Source: Comamonadaceae bacterium
Lineage (GTDB): Bacteria > Pseudomonadota > Gammaproteobacteria > Burkholderiales > Burkholderiaceae_C
Length of the DNA: 33,865 nt
Reading direction: 5' to 3'
Assembly: GCA_947454355.1 (NCBI GenBank)
Contig: CANGKR010000009.1
Coordinates: 1-33,865, forward strand
This document shows, one piece after another, positions 9,009-19,665 of this stretch (positions within the stretch are counted from its first letter, which is position 1; each line of letters begins with the position of its first letter). The translations under genes and the position numbers were made by a program. Below the pieces are notes generated by a model, which worked only from the letters and a program-made list of their open reading frames with translations, did no database searches and was not told the DNA's origin.

Positions 9009-9923
9009 TCAGGGGCTGACGGCTAACAATTGCTGAGCCGTGTCGCGGATCAGTTGCAAGGTGGCTTGTTGGGTCAAAGTAGAAGGCCGCAAAGAGCTGA
9101 CTGCTGTGCTCAATTCAATGGTCAAGGACGGTGCGCTGATGGATCGAACGCTGAAAGCCGAAGGCTTGATCGAGCGAGCCACTGCATTGCGCGACAAAAT
9201 CGCCGAGCCCGCGCCATCGGCCACCAGATCAAGGATGGCCGGTACACCGTCAATTTCGAGCGCTATGTGGGGCTGGCAACCGATGCGGGCCATGGCCGAT
9301 TCGACATGCATGCGGATCGCATTCGGACGACTCGGAATGACCAAGGGCAGGGCGGCCACATCCCGCAAGTCAATGGCAGCGGGAGGCGGGTCTTCTTGCA
9401 AACCCGGGGGGCGGGCTTGCACCAGCAGCAATTCTTCACGCACCAGGGGCGTAACCTCGATGCCCGAGGCGCGGTTGGCGTTGTAGAGCATGGCAATGTC
9501 CAAGCGGCCATGTTGCAAGCCTTCTTGCATGGCGGTGCTCAGGCCCTCGCTGATGGACAGCCTGGCCTCGGGCAAGGCTTGGCGAAAGGCCCTTGTCAAA
9601 GGTACGGTGAGCACCCGCGCCACACTGGGCGGCATGCCCAGCGACACCTGACCGGTCAGCCCGGTGCGCACCCGGCCAAGCTCTTCTCGGGCCCGCTCGA
9701 CCTGGTGCAGGATGCCCCGACCGTGCTCCAGAAGCACCTGGCCCGCCTCGGTAGGCGAGGCGCCACGGCCATTGCGCACCAGCAGGTTCTGTCGCAGCTC
9801 CACTTCCAGCAAACGAACCTGACGACTCAAGGCCGGTTGAGCGACGTTCAGTGCCGCGGCCGCACGGGTAAAGCTGCCCAGCTCGGCCACGCGCACAAAG
9901 TACTCGAGTTGTTTGAGGTCCAT
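9009..9923 (-). CDS. LysR family transcriptional regulator
   Basis: N-terminal HTH MDLKQLEYFVRVAELGSFTRAAAALNVAQPALSRQVRLLE. Divergent from the lig operon. Confidence 0.93.
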   Translation of the reverse strand: MDLKQLEYFVRVAELGSFTRAAAALNVAQPALSRQVRLLEVELRQNLLVRNGRGASPTEAGQVLLEHGRGILHQVERAREELGRVRTGLTGQVSLGMPPSVARVLTVPLTRAFRQALPEARLSISEGLSTAMQEGLQHGRLDIAMLYNANRASGIEVTPLVREELLLVQARPPGLQEDPPPAAIDLRDVAALPLVIPSRPNAIRMHVESAMARIGCQPHIALEIDGVPAILDLVADGAGSAILSRNAVARSIKPSAFSVRSISAPSLTIELSTAVSSLRPSTLTQQATLQLIRDTAQQLLAVSP

Positions 9924-10047
9924 GGTTTAAATTTTACATAGCTTTACTTGAGTTATTTAATATTGTTCTATCTGCTAGATCCCCGCAAGGGCTGTGCCCT
10001 CGCGCCTCTAGGGCCGACAATGTGAAATTCATCCTGAGAGGCCCCCC

Positions 10048-11088
10048 ATGAAGCAACCCCTGATCATCGACTGCCACGGCCACTACACGACTGCCCCCAA
10101 GGCGCTGGAGACTTGGCGCAACCAGCAAATTGCCGGCATCAAGGATCCGTCTGTCATGCCCAAAGTATCGGACCTGAAAATCAGTGACGACGAATTGCGT
10201 GAATCGATCGAGACCAATCAACTCAAGCTCATGAAAGAGCGCGGCTCGGACATCACCATCTTCAGCCCCCGCGCCAGTTTCATGGCTCACCACATCGGTG
10301 ACTTCCAAATTTCTTCCACCTGGGCGGCCATTTGCAATGAGCTGTGCTACCGGGTTTCTCAGCTCTTTCCTGATCATTTCGTACCAGCCGCCATGCTGCC
10401 GCAGTCGCCCGGTGTGGACCCGGCCACCTGTATACCGGAGCTTGTCAAGTGTGTGGAGCAATACGGTAATGTGGGCATCAACCTGAACCCCGACCCGTCC
10501 GGCGGCCACTGGACATCGCCACCTTTGAGCGATAAACACTGGTACCCGATTTACGAAAAAATGGTGGAGTACGACATCCCCGCCATGATCCATGTGAGCA
10601 CCAGCTGCAACAGCTGCTTTCACACCACGGGTGCTCATTATCTGAACGCCGACACCACCGCCTTCATGCAATGTTTGACCAGTGATTTGTTCAAGGACTT
10701 TCCGACGTTGAAGTTCTTGATCCCGCATGGCGGCGGCGCTGTGCCTTATCACTGGGGCCGTTTCAGGGGCCTGGCACAGGAGCTGAAGAAGCCCTTGCTT
10801 CAAGACCATTTGCTGAACAATATTTTCTTTGACACCTGCGTGTACCACCAGCCGGGCATCGACCTGCTGACCAAAGTGATTCCGGTCGAGAATATTTTGT
10901 TCGCCTCCGAAATGATCGGCGCTGTGCGGGGCATCGACCCCGAAACCGGTCATTATTTCGATGACACCAAACGCTACATCCAGGGTTCGGACATTTTGAA
11001 TGACGACCAGCGCTTCAAGATCTATGAAGGCAACGCGCGCCGTGTGTTCCCGCGTCTGGATGCGCAACTCAAGGCCAAAGGGCATTGA
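10048..11088 (+). CDS. ligJ: 4-oxalomesaconate hydratase (amidohydrolase superfamily)
   Basis: [20 protein letters not shown], metal-site [16 protein letters not shown] and [21 protein letters not shown]; located with the other PCA 4,5-cleavage genes. Confidence 0.88.
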   Translation: MKQPLIIDCHGHYTTAPKALETWRNQQIAGIKDPSVMPKVSDLKISDDELRESIETNQLKLMKERGSDITIFSPRASFMAHHIGDFQISSTWAAICNELCYRVSQLFPDHFVPAAMLPQSPGVDPATCIPELVKCVEQYGNVGINLNPDPSGGHWTSPPLSDKHWYPIYEKMVEYDIPAMIHVSTSCNSCFHTTGAHYLNADTTAFMQCLTSDLFKDFPTLKFLIPHGGGAVPYHWGRFRGLAQELKKPLLQDHLLNNIFFDTCVYHQPGIDLLTKVIPVENILFASEMIGAVRGIDPETGHYFDDTKRYIQGSDILNDDQRFKIYEGNARRVFPRLDAQLKAKGH

Positions 11089-11149
11089 GTCGCCATCACT
11101 TTTAATTCCTCATGTCGGGCATCTCATACACATTTACAGGAAATTCACC

Positions 11150-11833
11150 ATGACCACTTTGGGCATCGTCAAACGCAATATCACCCGCGCCGATAAAGCA
11201 GCGGTCGACAAACTGGGCCGCTTCGGTGTGGCCACCGTGCATGAGGCAATGGGCCGCGTGGGCTTGATGCAGCGCTACATGCGCCCGATCTACAGCGGTG
11301 CCTTGGTCTCGGGCACTGCGGTGACCGTGCTGCTGCACCCCGGCGACAACTGGATGATGCACGTGGTGGCCGAGCAAATCCAGCCCGGCGATGTGGTGAT
11401 CGCTGCATTGAGTGCCGACAACTGCGATGGCTTTTTTGGAGACCTGTTGGCCACATCTTTCATGGCGCGCGGTGCGAAAGCCTTGATCATCGATGCGGGC
11501 GTGCGCGATGTGAAAGAACTCACCGCAATGGGTTTTCCAGTCTGGAGCAAAGGCATCAGTGCCAAGGGCACCATCAAGTCCACCTTGGGCTCTGTGAACA
11601 TCCCGGTGGTGTGCGCTGGCGTGAGCGTCAATCCTGGTGATGCGGTGGTCGCCGATGACGATGGCGTGGTGGTCGTGCCTGCCGAGTGGGCGCAAAAAGT
11701 AGCCGATGCGGCCGAAGCCCGCGAAGCCAACGAAGGCGAGAAGCGTGCCAAACTGGCTGCAGGCGTGTTCGGGCTGGACATGTACAACATGCGCGAACCC
11801 CTGGCCAAAGCCGGCTTGAAATACATCGACTGA
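11150..11833 (+). CDS. ligK: 4-carboxy-4-hydroxy-2-oxoadipate aldolase (HMG/CHA aldolase, class II)
   Basis: Starts [36 protein letters not shown]; contains [25 protein letters not shown] (RraA-like/HMG aldolase fold). Start refined from 11000 to 11150. Confidence 0.88.
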   Translation: MTTLGIVKRNITRADKAAVDKLGRFGVATVHEAMGRVGLMQRYMRPIYSGALVSGTAVTVLLHPGDNWMMHVVAEQIQPGDVVIAALSADNCDGFFGDLLATSFMARGAKALIIDAGVRDVKELTAMGFPVWSKGISAKGTIKSTLGSVNIPVVCAGVSVNPGDAVVADDDGVVVVPAEWAQKVADAAEAREANEGEKRAKLAAGVFGLDMYNMREPLAKAGLKYID

Positions 11834-11834
11834 C

Positions 11835-12809
11835 ATGACTACTTTGAAAAATTTGTTGCGAAGGGCCTGTGTGGCCATTGGCGCTGCCCTGTGCCTGTCT
11901 GCATTTGCGCAGACTTACCCCGCCAAACCCGTCAAGGTGGTGGTGGGTTACGCCCCTGGAGGTGCGGTTGACATCGTTGCCCGCACTTTGGGCCAAGGCC
12001 TGTCGGCCAGTTTGGGTCAAGCCTTTGTAGTGGAGAACAAACCTGGCGCAGGAACCAATATCGCCGTCAAATCGGTGATCTCAGCCGAGCCGGATGGCCA
12101 CACCTTGATGTTGGCAGCCAATGCGCTGGCGGCCAACATGGCGCTGTACAAGCCCATGCCCTTCGATGCTGAAAAAGAACTGGTGGCGGTGTCCTTGATC
12201 GGCCGCGTGCCGGTGGTCATTGCGGCCAATCCCAATGTGCCCTATGCCTCTGTGGCACAGTTGATCGAGGCGGCCAAACGCCAAGCCAATTCGGTGGCCT
12301 TTGCCAGCCCGGGTAACGGCTCCACCCCGCACATGGCAGTGGAGTTTTTTGCCAAAGCTGCAGGCATCGATTTGCAGCATGTGCCTTACCGCGGCGGCAC
12401 GCCAGCGATCACCGATACCATCGGTGGACAGGTGCCGCTGGTGGCCGTGAATGCGCTGGAGGCCTTGCCGCATGTGAAAAGCGGCAAGCTCAAGGTATTG
12501 GCCGTCTTGAGTCCTGCGCGCAGCCCGATCTTCCCGGATGTACCCACCATCGCTGAGTCAGGTTTTGCAGGCTTTGAAGCCTCTGTCTGGTATGGCTTGG
12601 TGGCGCCTGCAGCCACGCCCAAGGGTGTGGTGGTCAAGCTGCATGAGCATGTGCAAAAAGCCTTGCAATCCCCTTTGATGCGTGAGCGTATGACGGCTGT
12701 GGGCGGGGAAGTCGTGCCAGGCAGCAGCGAGATGTTTGCCAATCTCATTCGTTCAGAACGCTTGCGCTACGAGAAACTCGTTCGCGAAGCGAACATCCAA
12801 CCCGATTGA
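11835..12809 (+). CDS. Tripartite tricarboxylate transporter-type periplasmic substrate-binding protein (Bug/TctC family)
   Basis: Signal peptide ending SAFAQ, then YPAKPVKVVVGYAPGGAVDIVARTLGQGLS and VENKPGAGTNIAVKSV; typical Bug family. Confidence 0.93.
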   Translation: MTTLKNLLRRACVAIGAALCLSAFAQTYPAKPVKVVVGYAPGGAVDIVARTLGQGLSASLGQAFVVENKPGAGTNIAVKSVISAEPDGHTLMLAANALAANMALYKPMPFDAEKELVAVSLIGRVPVVIAANPNVPYASVAQLIEAAKRQANSVAFASPGNGSTPHMAVEFFAKAAGIDLQHVPYRGGTPAITDTIGGQVPLVAVNALEALPHVKSGKLKVLAVLSPARSPIFPDVPTIAESGFAGFEASVWYGLVAPAATPKGVVVKLHEHVQKALQSPLMRERMTAVGGEVVPGSSEMFANLIRSERLRYEKLVREANIQPD

Positions 12810-12826
12810 TTATTGAAAATTTTTGT

Positions 12827-13747
12827 ATGGAATTCACCAAAACCCCCGGCTGGTTGGACTGGTACACCGGCCCGAGCAAACCCCAATTCCAGGTGCCCGC
12901 AGGCGCGGTGGACGCGCATTGCCACGTGTTTGGCCCCGGTGCCGAGTTCCCCTATGCGCCCGAGCGCAAGTACACGCCTTGCGATGCGTCCAAGCACCAG
13001 CTGTATGCGCTGCGTGACCACTTGGGCTTTGCGCGTAACGTGGTGGTGCAAGCCACTTGCCACGGCGCAGACAACCGCGCTATGGTCGATGCGCTGGTCC
13101 ACTCGGGTGGCAAGGCCCGTGGCGTAGCCACGGTCAAGCGCACTGTGACCGATGAAGAAATCCAGGCCATGCACGACGCCGGTGTGCGCGGAGTGCGATT
13201 CAACTTCGTCAAGCGTTTGGTGGACTTCACACCCAAGGACGAGCTGATGGAGATTGCCAGCCGCATCGCCAAGTGGGGCTGGCATGTGGTGATCTACTTT
13301 GAAGCGGTGGACTTGCCCGAGCTGTGGGATTTTTTCACCGCACTGCCCACCACTGTGGTGGTGGACCACATGGGGCGGCCTGATGTGTCCCTGCCAGTGG
13401 ATGGCCCGCAGTTTGCGTTGTTTCAGAAGTTCATGCGCGAGCATCAGAATGTGTGGAGCAAAGTGTCTTGCCCCGAGCGGTTGTCGGTCACCGGCCCTAA
13501 GGCTTTGAGCGGTGAACAAAACGCTTATCAAGATGTGATTCCCTTTGCCAAGCGCATCGTTGAAGAGTTCCCTGACCGCGTACTCTGGGGCACTGATTGG
13601 CCCCACCCCAATCTGAAAGACCACATGCCCGACGACGGCCTGCTGGTGGACTTCATCCCACACATCGCGACCACGGCCGAGCTGCAGCAAAAGCTGTTGG
13701 TCGATAACCCGATGCGCTTGTACTGGCCTGAAGAAGTCAAGAGCTGA
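12827..13747 (+). CDS. ligI: 2-pyrone-4,6-dicarboxylate lactonase (amidohydrolase)
   Basis: VDAHCHVFGPGAEFPYAPERKYTPCDAS, VVDHMGRPD, LWGTDWPHPNLKDHMPDDG. Start refined to ATG 12827. Confidence 0.92.
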   Translation: MEFTKTPGWLDWYTGPSKPQFQVPAGAVDAHCHVFGPGAEFPYAPERKYTPCDASKHQLYALRDHLGFARNVVVQATCHGADNRAMVDALVHSGGKARGVATVKRTVTDEEIQAMHDAGVRGVRFNFVKRLVDFTPKDELMEIASRIAKWGWHVVIYFEAVDLPELWDFFTALPTTVVVDHMGRPDVSLPVDGPQFALFQKFMREHQNVWSKVSCPERLSVTGPKALSGEQNAYQDVIPFAKRIVEEFPDRVLWGTDWPHPNLKDHMPDDGLLVDFIPHIATTAELQQKLLVDNPMRLYWPEEVKS

Positions 13748-13778
13748 TGCATCTTGCAAAGACATTTCAAGGAAATCT

Positions 13779-15099
<1,321 letters not shown>

Positions 15100-15111
15100 G
15101 AGGACATCCCC

Positions 15112-16065
15112 ATGAGCAAAACCATCAAAGTCGCCCTGGCAGGCGCAGGTGCCTTCGGCATCAAACACCTGGACGGCATCCAAAACATCGATGGCGTGGA
15201 AGTGGTCTCCTTGGTCGGCCGCGAACTGCCCAAAACACAAGAAGTCGCCGCCAAATACGGCATTGCCCATGTCACCACCGACCTGGCCGCCAGCTTGGCT
15301 TTGCCCGAAGTGGATGCGGTGATTTTGTGCACTCCCACCCAAATGCATGCCTCACAAAGTTTGTCTTGTTTGCAGGCGGGCAAACACGTGCAGGTTGAAA
15401 TTCCATTGGCCGACAGCTGGAAAGATGCTGACGAAGTCGTGCGTGTGGCGGCGCAAAAAGGCCTGGTGGCGATGTGCGGTCACACTCGGCGCTTCAACCC
15501 CAGCCACCAGTGGGTGCATCACAAAATCAAAGCCGGTGAATTCAACATCCAACAGATGGATGTACAGACCTACTTCTTCCGCCGCACCAACATGAACGCG
15601 CTGGGCCAGGCCCGCAGCTGGACCGACCATCTGCTTTGGCACCACGCGGCCCACACAGTGGACCTGTTTGCCTACCAATGCGGCAGCCCGATTGTCAAAG
15701 CCAATGCCGTGCAAGGTCCGATCCATCCAGCCTTGGGCATTGCCATGGACATGAGCATCCAACTGCAAGCGGCCAACGGCGCGATCTGCACCTTGAGTTT
15801 GTCCTTCAACAACGACGGTCCTTTGGGCACTTACTTTCGCTACATCGGCGACACCGGTACTTATTTGGCCCGCTACGACGACCTGTACACCGGCAAGGAA
15901 GAACAAATCGATGTATCCAAGGTGGCCGTCTCAATGAACGGCATCGAGTTGCAAGATCGCGAGTTCTTTGCTGCCATCCAAGAAGGCCGAGAGCCCAATT
16001 CCAGTGTGGCGCAGGTTTTGCCTTGCTACAAAGTTTTGCACGACCTGGAGCTTCAACTGAGCTGA
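15112..16065 (+). CDS. ligC: 4-carboxy-2-hydroxymuconate-6-semialdehyde dehydrogenase (Gfo/Idh/MocA family)
   Basis: Rossmann start KVALAGAGAFGIKHLDGIQ, then EIPLADSWKDADEVV and FNPSHQWVHHKI; follows ligAB. Confidence 0.9.
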   Translation: MSKTIKVALAGAGAFGIKHLDGIQNIDGVEVVSLVGRELPKTQEVAAKYGIAHVTTDLAASLALPEVDAVILCTPTQMHASQSLSCLQAGKHVQVEIPLADSWKDADEVVRVAAQKGLVAMCGHTRRFNPSHQWVHHKIKAGEFNIQQMDVQTYFFRRTNMNALGQARSWTDHLLWHHAAHTVDLFAYQCGSPIVKANAVQGPIHPALGIAMDMSIQLQAANGAICTLSLSFNNDGPLGTYFRYIGDTGTYLARYDDLYTGKEEQIDVSKVAVSMNGIELQDREFFAAIQEGREPNSSVAQVLPCYKVLHDLELQLS

Positions 16066-16107
16066 GGGCGATAAGATCATCTCCATTTTGGAATGAAATG
16101 AGTGGAC

Positions 16108-16935
16108 ATGACTGACCGTTACGCCGTCATCGGCAACCCCATTGAGCAGAGCAAGTCGCCGCTCATCCACACTGCTTTTGCCCAGGTGACTGGGCATGAC
16201 ATCAGTTACACCAAGGTCCTCGCGCCCTTGGATGGATTTGCCGACACTGTCGATGCCTTTCGCGCTGCCGGTGGTCGGGGCATGAACGTGACCGCGCCCT
16301 TCAAACTCGATGCTTGCGAGTATGCGACCGATCTGGCCCCCAGTGCACAGATGGCCGGTGCAGTCAATGCGATGAAGTTCGATGGCGACAGGGTCTTTGC
16401 AGAAAACTTCGATGGCGTGGGCTTGGTGCGTGACATGGTGCACAACCTGGCGCGGCCACTGAAAGGCCAACGCGTGTTGCTGTTAGGTGCAGGTGGAGCC
16501 ACACGTGGAGCCTTGCTTCCGCTGTTGGCGCAGCAACCTGCGCAGGTGGTTCTGGTCAATCGCACGGTGGCCAAAGCCCACGAATTGAGTGCTTTGGCGC
16601 AACGCCACAACCCCTTGCAGGTGCAGGCCTTGGGTTATGAGGATTTGCACGACATGGCTTTTGATGTGGTGATCAATGCCACCTCGGCCAGTTTGACGGC
16701 GCAGTTGCCCCCTTTGAAGGCCCAGGTTTTCGCCCCTGGCAGCCTGGCTTATGAACTGGCCTACGGCAAAGGACTCACTCCCTTTTTGAAACTGGCCCAG
16801 CAAGCCGGTGTCACCCACCTGGCCGATGGTGTAGGCATGCTTGCTGAGCAAGCCGCCGAAGCCTTTGCCTGGTGGCGTGGTGTGCGTCCGGACACGGCAG
16901 CGGTGATCCATCAACTGACGGTGCCATTGGTGTAG
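16108..16935 (+). CDS. aroE: Shikimate (quinate) dehydrogenase, AroE family
   Basis: YAVIGNPIEQSKSPLIHTAFA, NVTAPFK, ENFDGVGLVRD, LLLGAGGATRGALLPLL, ADGVGMLAEQAAEAFAWWRG. Confidence 0.92.
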   Translation: MTDRYAVIGNPIEQSKSPLIHTAFAQVTGHDISYTKVLAPLDGFADTVDAFRAAGGRGMNVTAPFKLDACEYATDLAPSAQMAGAVNAMKFDGDRVFAENFDGVGLVRDMVHNLARPLKGQRVLLLGAGGATRGALLPLLAQQPAQVVLVNRTVAKAHELSALAQRHNPLQVQALGYEDLHDMAFDVVINATSASLTAQLPPLKAQVFAPGSLAYELAYGKGLTPFLKLAQQAGVTHLADGVGMLAEQAAEAFAWWRGVRPDTAAVIHQLTVPLV

Positions 16936-16965
16936 TACGGCATCAAGCCAGCCTATACTCGTCAA

Positions 16966-16983
16966 ATGAACCAATTGGTACAT
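16966..16983. promoter_or_regulatory. Putative TetR operator overlapping the annotated tetR start codon
   Basis: ATGAACCAATTGGTACAT is an 18-bp near-perfect palindrome (8 of 9 pairs). A 14/16 match of AACCAATTGGTACATT occurs at 17712-17727. Confidence 0.55.
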
Positions 16984-17655
16984 TCCGACAAAGACCCTGC
17001 CCTGCGAGACAGTCCCAAGGAGCCGGCGCGTACCAACGACCCGGCGCGTACCATGGCTGAAATCCTGGCCGTGGCCACGCACGAGTTTGCTGATAAAGGC
17101 TTGAGCGGTGCCCGTATCGACGAGATCGCGGCCGCCACGCGCACCAGCAAGCGCATGATCTATTACTACTTCGGAAGCAAAGACGGGTTGTACCTGGCTG
17201 TGCTGGAAGAGGCTTACCGGCGCATGCGTACGATCGAGGCCGATTTGCATCTGGCCGATCTGGGCCCGGTGGGGGCGCTGCGCAAGCTGGTGGAGTTCAC
17301 CTACGACCACCACCGCGACAACGAAGATTTCATTCGCCTGGTCATGAACGAGAACATCCAGCGCGGCGAGTATCTGCGTCAAAGCCAAAGCATCCAAGCG
17401 CTCAATACCAATGCCATTCAGTCCGTGCGCGCAGTGTATGAACGCGGGGTCGCACAGGGCGATTTCCGAGCCGGTCTGGACCCAGTGGACATCCACTCCG
17501 CTATTTCCGCTTTCACATTTTTCAATGTCTCGAACCGCCACACCTTCGGCGTGATTTTCAAAGACCGCGCCAGCACGGGCAAGGCGGAGACCCTGCAACG
17601 CGAGCATGTGGTCGAATTGATCCTGCGTTTTGTCAGCCATTCGATCTCGGCATAA
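16966..17655 (+). CDS. TetR family transcriptional regulator
   Basis: HTH ILAVATHEFADKGLSGARIDEIAAATRTSKRMIYYYFGSKDGLYLAVLEE. The start could be 16966 or ATG 17053. Confidence 0.92.
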   Translation: MNQLVHSDKDPALRDSPKEPARTNDPARTMAEILAVATHEFADKGLSGARIDEIAAATRTSKRMIYYYFGSKDGLYLAVLEEAYRRMRTIEADLHLADLGPVGALRKLVEFTYDHHRDNEDFIRLVMNENIQRGEYLRQSQSIQALNTNAIQSVRAVYERGVAQGDFRAGLDPVDIHSAISAFTFFNVSNRHTFGVIFKDRASTGKAETLQREHVVELILRFVSHSISA

Positions 17656-17711
17656 CAGCTGGCATCTGACAGCCATGCCGAGTAAGGGTAAATACGGATA
17701 TGTATAAAACT

Positions 17712-17727
17712 AACCAGTTCGTACATT
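17712..17727. promoter_or_regulatory. Putative TetR operator upstream of the TRAP dctQ gene
   Basis: AACCAGTTCGTACATT differs at two positions from AACCAATTGGTACATT at 16969-16984. It lies just downstream of a TATAAA-like -10 element (17703-17708) and 24 bp before dctQ. Confidence 0.5.
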
Positions 17728-17751
17728 AATGAGAAATCCTTTGGAGCCAAC

Positions 17752-18291
17752 ATGTTGAACGCAATCATTGAGGGGTACTGCCGCCTCCTCAACCTCATCA
17801 CCGCCGCTGCGCTGGCGGTCATGGTGGTCTTGGTCTTTGGGAACGTGGTCATGCGCTACGGCTTCAATACGGGCATCACCATGTCAGAAGAGTTGTCTCG
17901 CTGGTTGTTTGTCTGGTTGACTTTTTTGGGCGCCATTGTGGCCATGAAGGATGGCGCGCACTTGGGTTCCGATACTTTGGTGTCTCGCTTGCCTCTGGGC
18001 GGCAAAAAACTCTTCATGCTGATCGGTCACGGCTTGATGCTGTTTGTCTGTGGCTTGTTGTTCAAAGGCTCTTACGAGCAAGCCGTCATCAATTGGGACA
18101 CCACCAGTGCGGTGATGGAGGCGTCCATGGCGATCTTCTATGGCTGCGGCATGGTGGCTGCTGTCTCGATGGCGGTCATTTTGCTCAACAAACTGTGGCT
18201 GTTGGCCACAGGTCAATTGACTGAGCAAGAGCTGGTCGGGGTGCGCGAGTCGGAAGAGGAACCGATCGATGTGCCTGCACCTTTGAAATAA
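17752..18291 (+). CDS. TRAP transporter small membrane subunit (DctQ family)
   Basis: 4-TM protein with VFGNVVMRYGFNTGITMSEELSRWLFVWLTFLGA; followed by DctM- and DctP-like genes. Confidence 0.92.
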   Translation: MLNAIIEGYCRLLNLITAAALAVMVVLVFGNVVMRYGFNTGITMSEELSRWLFVWLTFLGAIVAMKDGAHLGSDTLVSRLPLGGKKLFMLIGHGLMLFVCGLLFKGSYEQAVINWDTTSAVMEASMAIFYGCGMVAAVSMAVILLNKLWLLATGQLTEQELVGVRESEEEPIDVPAPLK

Positions 18292-18305
18292 GAAGAAAGA
18301 GAAAA

Positions 18306-19583
18306 ATGACCATCGCTGTTTTTCTGGGTTCTTTGCTCGCAGCCATGGCGCTGGGCATTCCGATTGCGTTTTCATTGCTCTTGTGCGGCGTGGCTCTCAT
18401 GTGGCACATGAACATGTTCGATGCGCAGATCCTGGCGCAAAACCTGATTGAAGGCTCCAACAGCTTTCCTCTGCTGGCCGTGCCTTTTTTCATGCTGGCC
18501 GGTGAAATCATGAACACCGGAGGGTTGTCGCGTCGCATCGTGGACTTTGCCATGGCTTTGGTGGGGCACATCCGTGGCGGTTTGGGATATGTGACCATCG
18601 TCGCCGCTTGCTTGCTTTCCGCCTTGTCCGGCTCTGCTGTGGCCGATGCCGCAGCTCTGACAGCCTTGCTTTTGCCCATGATGGTCAAGGCCGGACACGA
18701 TAAGGCCCGCAGCGGAGGCTTGATCGCCGCTTGCGGTGTGATCGGCCCGATCATCCCGCCTTCGATTGGTTTCGTGATCTTTGGGGTGACGGCCAATGTG
18801 TCGATCAGCAAGCTGTTTTTGGCGGGCATTTTCCCGGGCATCGTCCTCAGTGCAGGCTTGTGGATCACCTGGGGTTGGCTCACCCGAAAAGAGCAGTTGA
18901 CGCCACCACCACGTCAACCGCTGTCTGAAATCATGGCCTCATTGCGCCGCGCCACCTGGGCCTTGATGCTGCCGGTGATCATTTTGGTCGGCCTGCGCAT
19001 GGGCGTGTTCACACCCACTGAAGCGGCTGTGGTGGCTGCGGTTTATGCTTTGTTTGTGGCTGGGGTGATCTACCGTGAACTCAGCTGGACGCAGTTGTTC
19101 GATGTGTTCCAGGCCGCCGCCAAAACCACTGCTGTGGTGATGTTCCTGGTCGCCGCTGCCATGGTCTCGGCTTGGTTGATCACTGTGGCCAATTTGCCCC
19201 AGCAGGTCATTACCTTGTTGGAACCGCTTTTGGGCAGTCCCACCTTGTTGATGTTCGCCATCATGATTTTGTGCATGATCGTGGGCACAGCTATGGACAT
19301 GACACCCACCATCCTGATTTTGACGCCCGTGCTCATGCCTTTGGTGACGGCGGCGGGAATCGATCCGGTGTATTTCGGTGTCATGTTCATCATCAATAAT
19401 TCCATCGGCTTGGTCACGCCGCCCGTGGGCACGGTGCTCAATGTGGTTGCGGGTGTGGGTCGCATGCGCATGGACGATGTGACACGTGGTGTCATTCCAT
19501 TCATGGTGGTGCAATTTGCAGTGATGTTCCTGATGGTGCTGTTCCCGCAAATTGTGATGGTGCCAGCACGCTGGTTCTACTGA
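18306..19583 (+). CDS. TRAP transporter large membrane subunit (DctM family)
   Basis: 425 aa polytopic; LLAVPFFMLAGEIMNTGGLSRRIVDFA, GPIIPPSIGFVIFG, LVTPPVGTVLNVV. Confidence 0.95.
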   Translation: MTIAVFLGSLLAAMALGIPIAFSLLLCGVALMWHMNMFDAQILAQNLIEGSNSFPLLAVPFFMLAGEIMNTGGLSRRIVDFAMALVGHIRGGLGYVTIVAACLLSALSGSAVADAAALTALLLPMMVKAGHDKARSGGLIAACGVIGPIIPPSIGFVIFGVTANVSISKLFLAGIFPGIVLSAGLWITWGWLTRKEQLTPPPRQPLSEIMASLRRATWALMLPVIILVGLRMGVFTPTEAAVVAAVYALFVAGVIYRELSWTQLFDVFQAAAKTTAVVMFLVAAAMVSAWLITVANLPQQVITLLEPLLGSPTLLMFAIMILCMIVGTAMDMTPTILILTPVLMPLVTAAGIDPVYFGVMFIINNSIGLVTPPVGTVLNVVAGVGRMRMDDVTRGVIPFMVVQFAVMFLMVLFPQIVMVPARWFY

Positions 19584-19665
19584 TTTTTTCTTGAGGTCTG
19601 ACCGGGTACGCCAGTCCTCAAGTTCTTGCATGCGTACGTCCTTGACATTTTTTTGGAGAAAAATC

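Noticed and set aside
9030-9941. 303-codon + strand ORF opposite the LysR gene
   Set aside because: The minus strand shows a clear LysR HTH; the + product is a low-complexity antisense translation.
9934-11085. 383-codon antisense ORF opposite ligJ
   Set aside because: LigJ on the + strand has full family motifs; the antisense translation has none.
16483-17676. 397-codon antisense ORF across aroE and tetR
   Set aside because: It crosses two recognisable + strand genes; no domain features.
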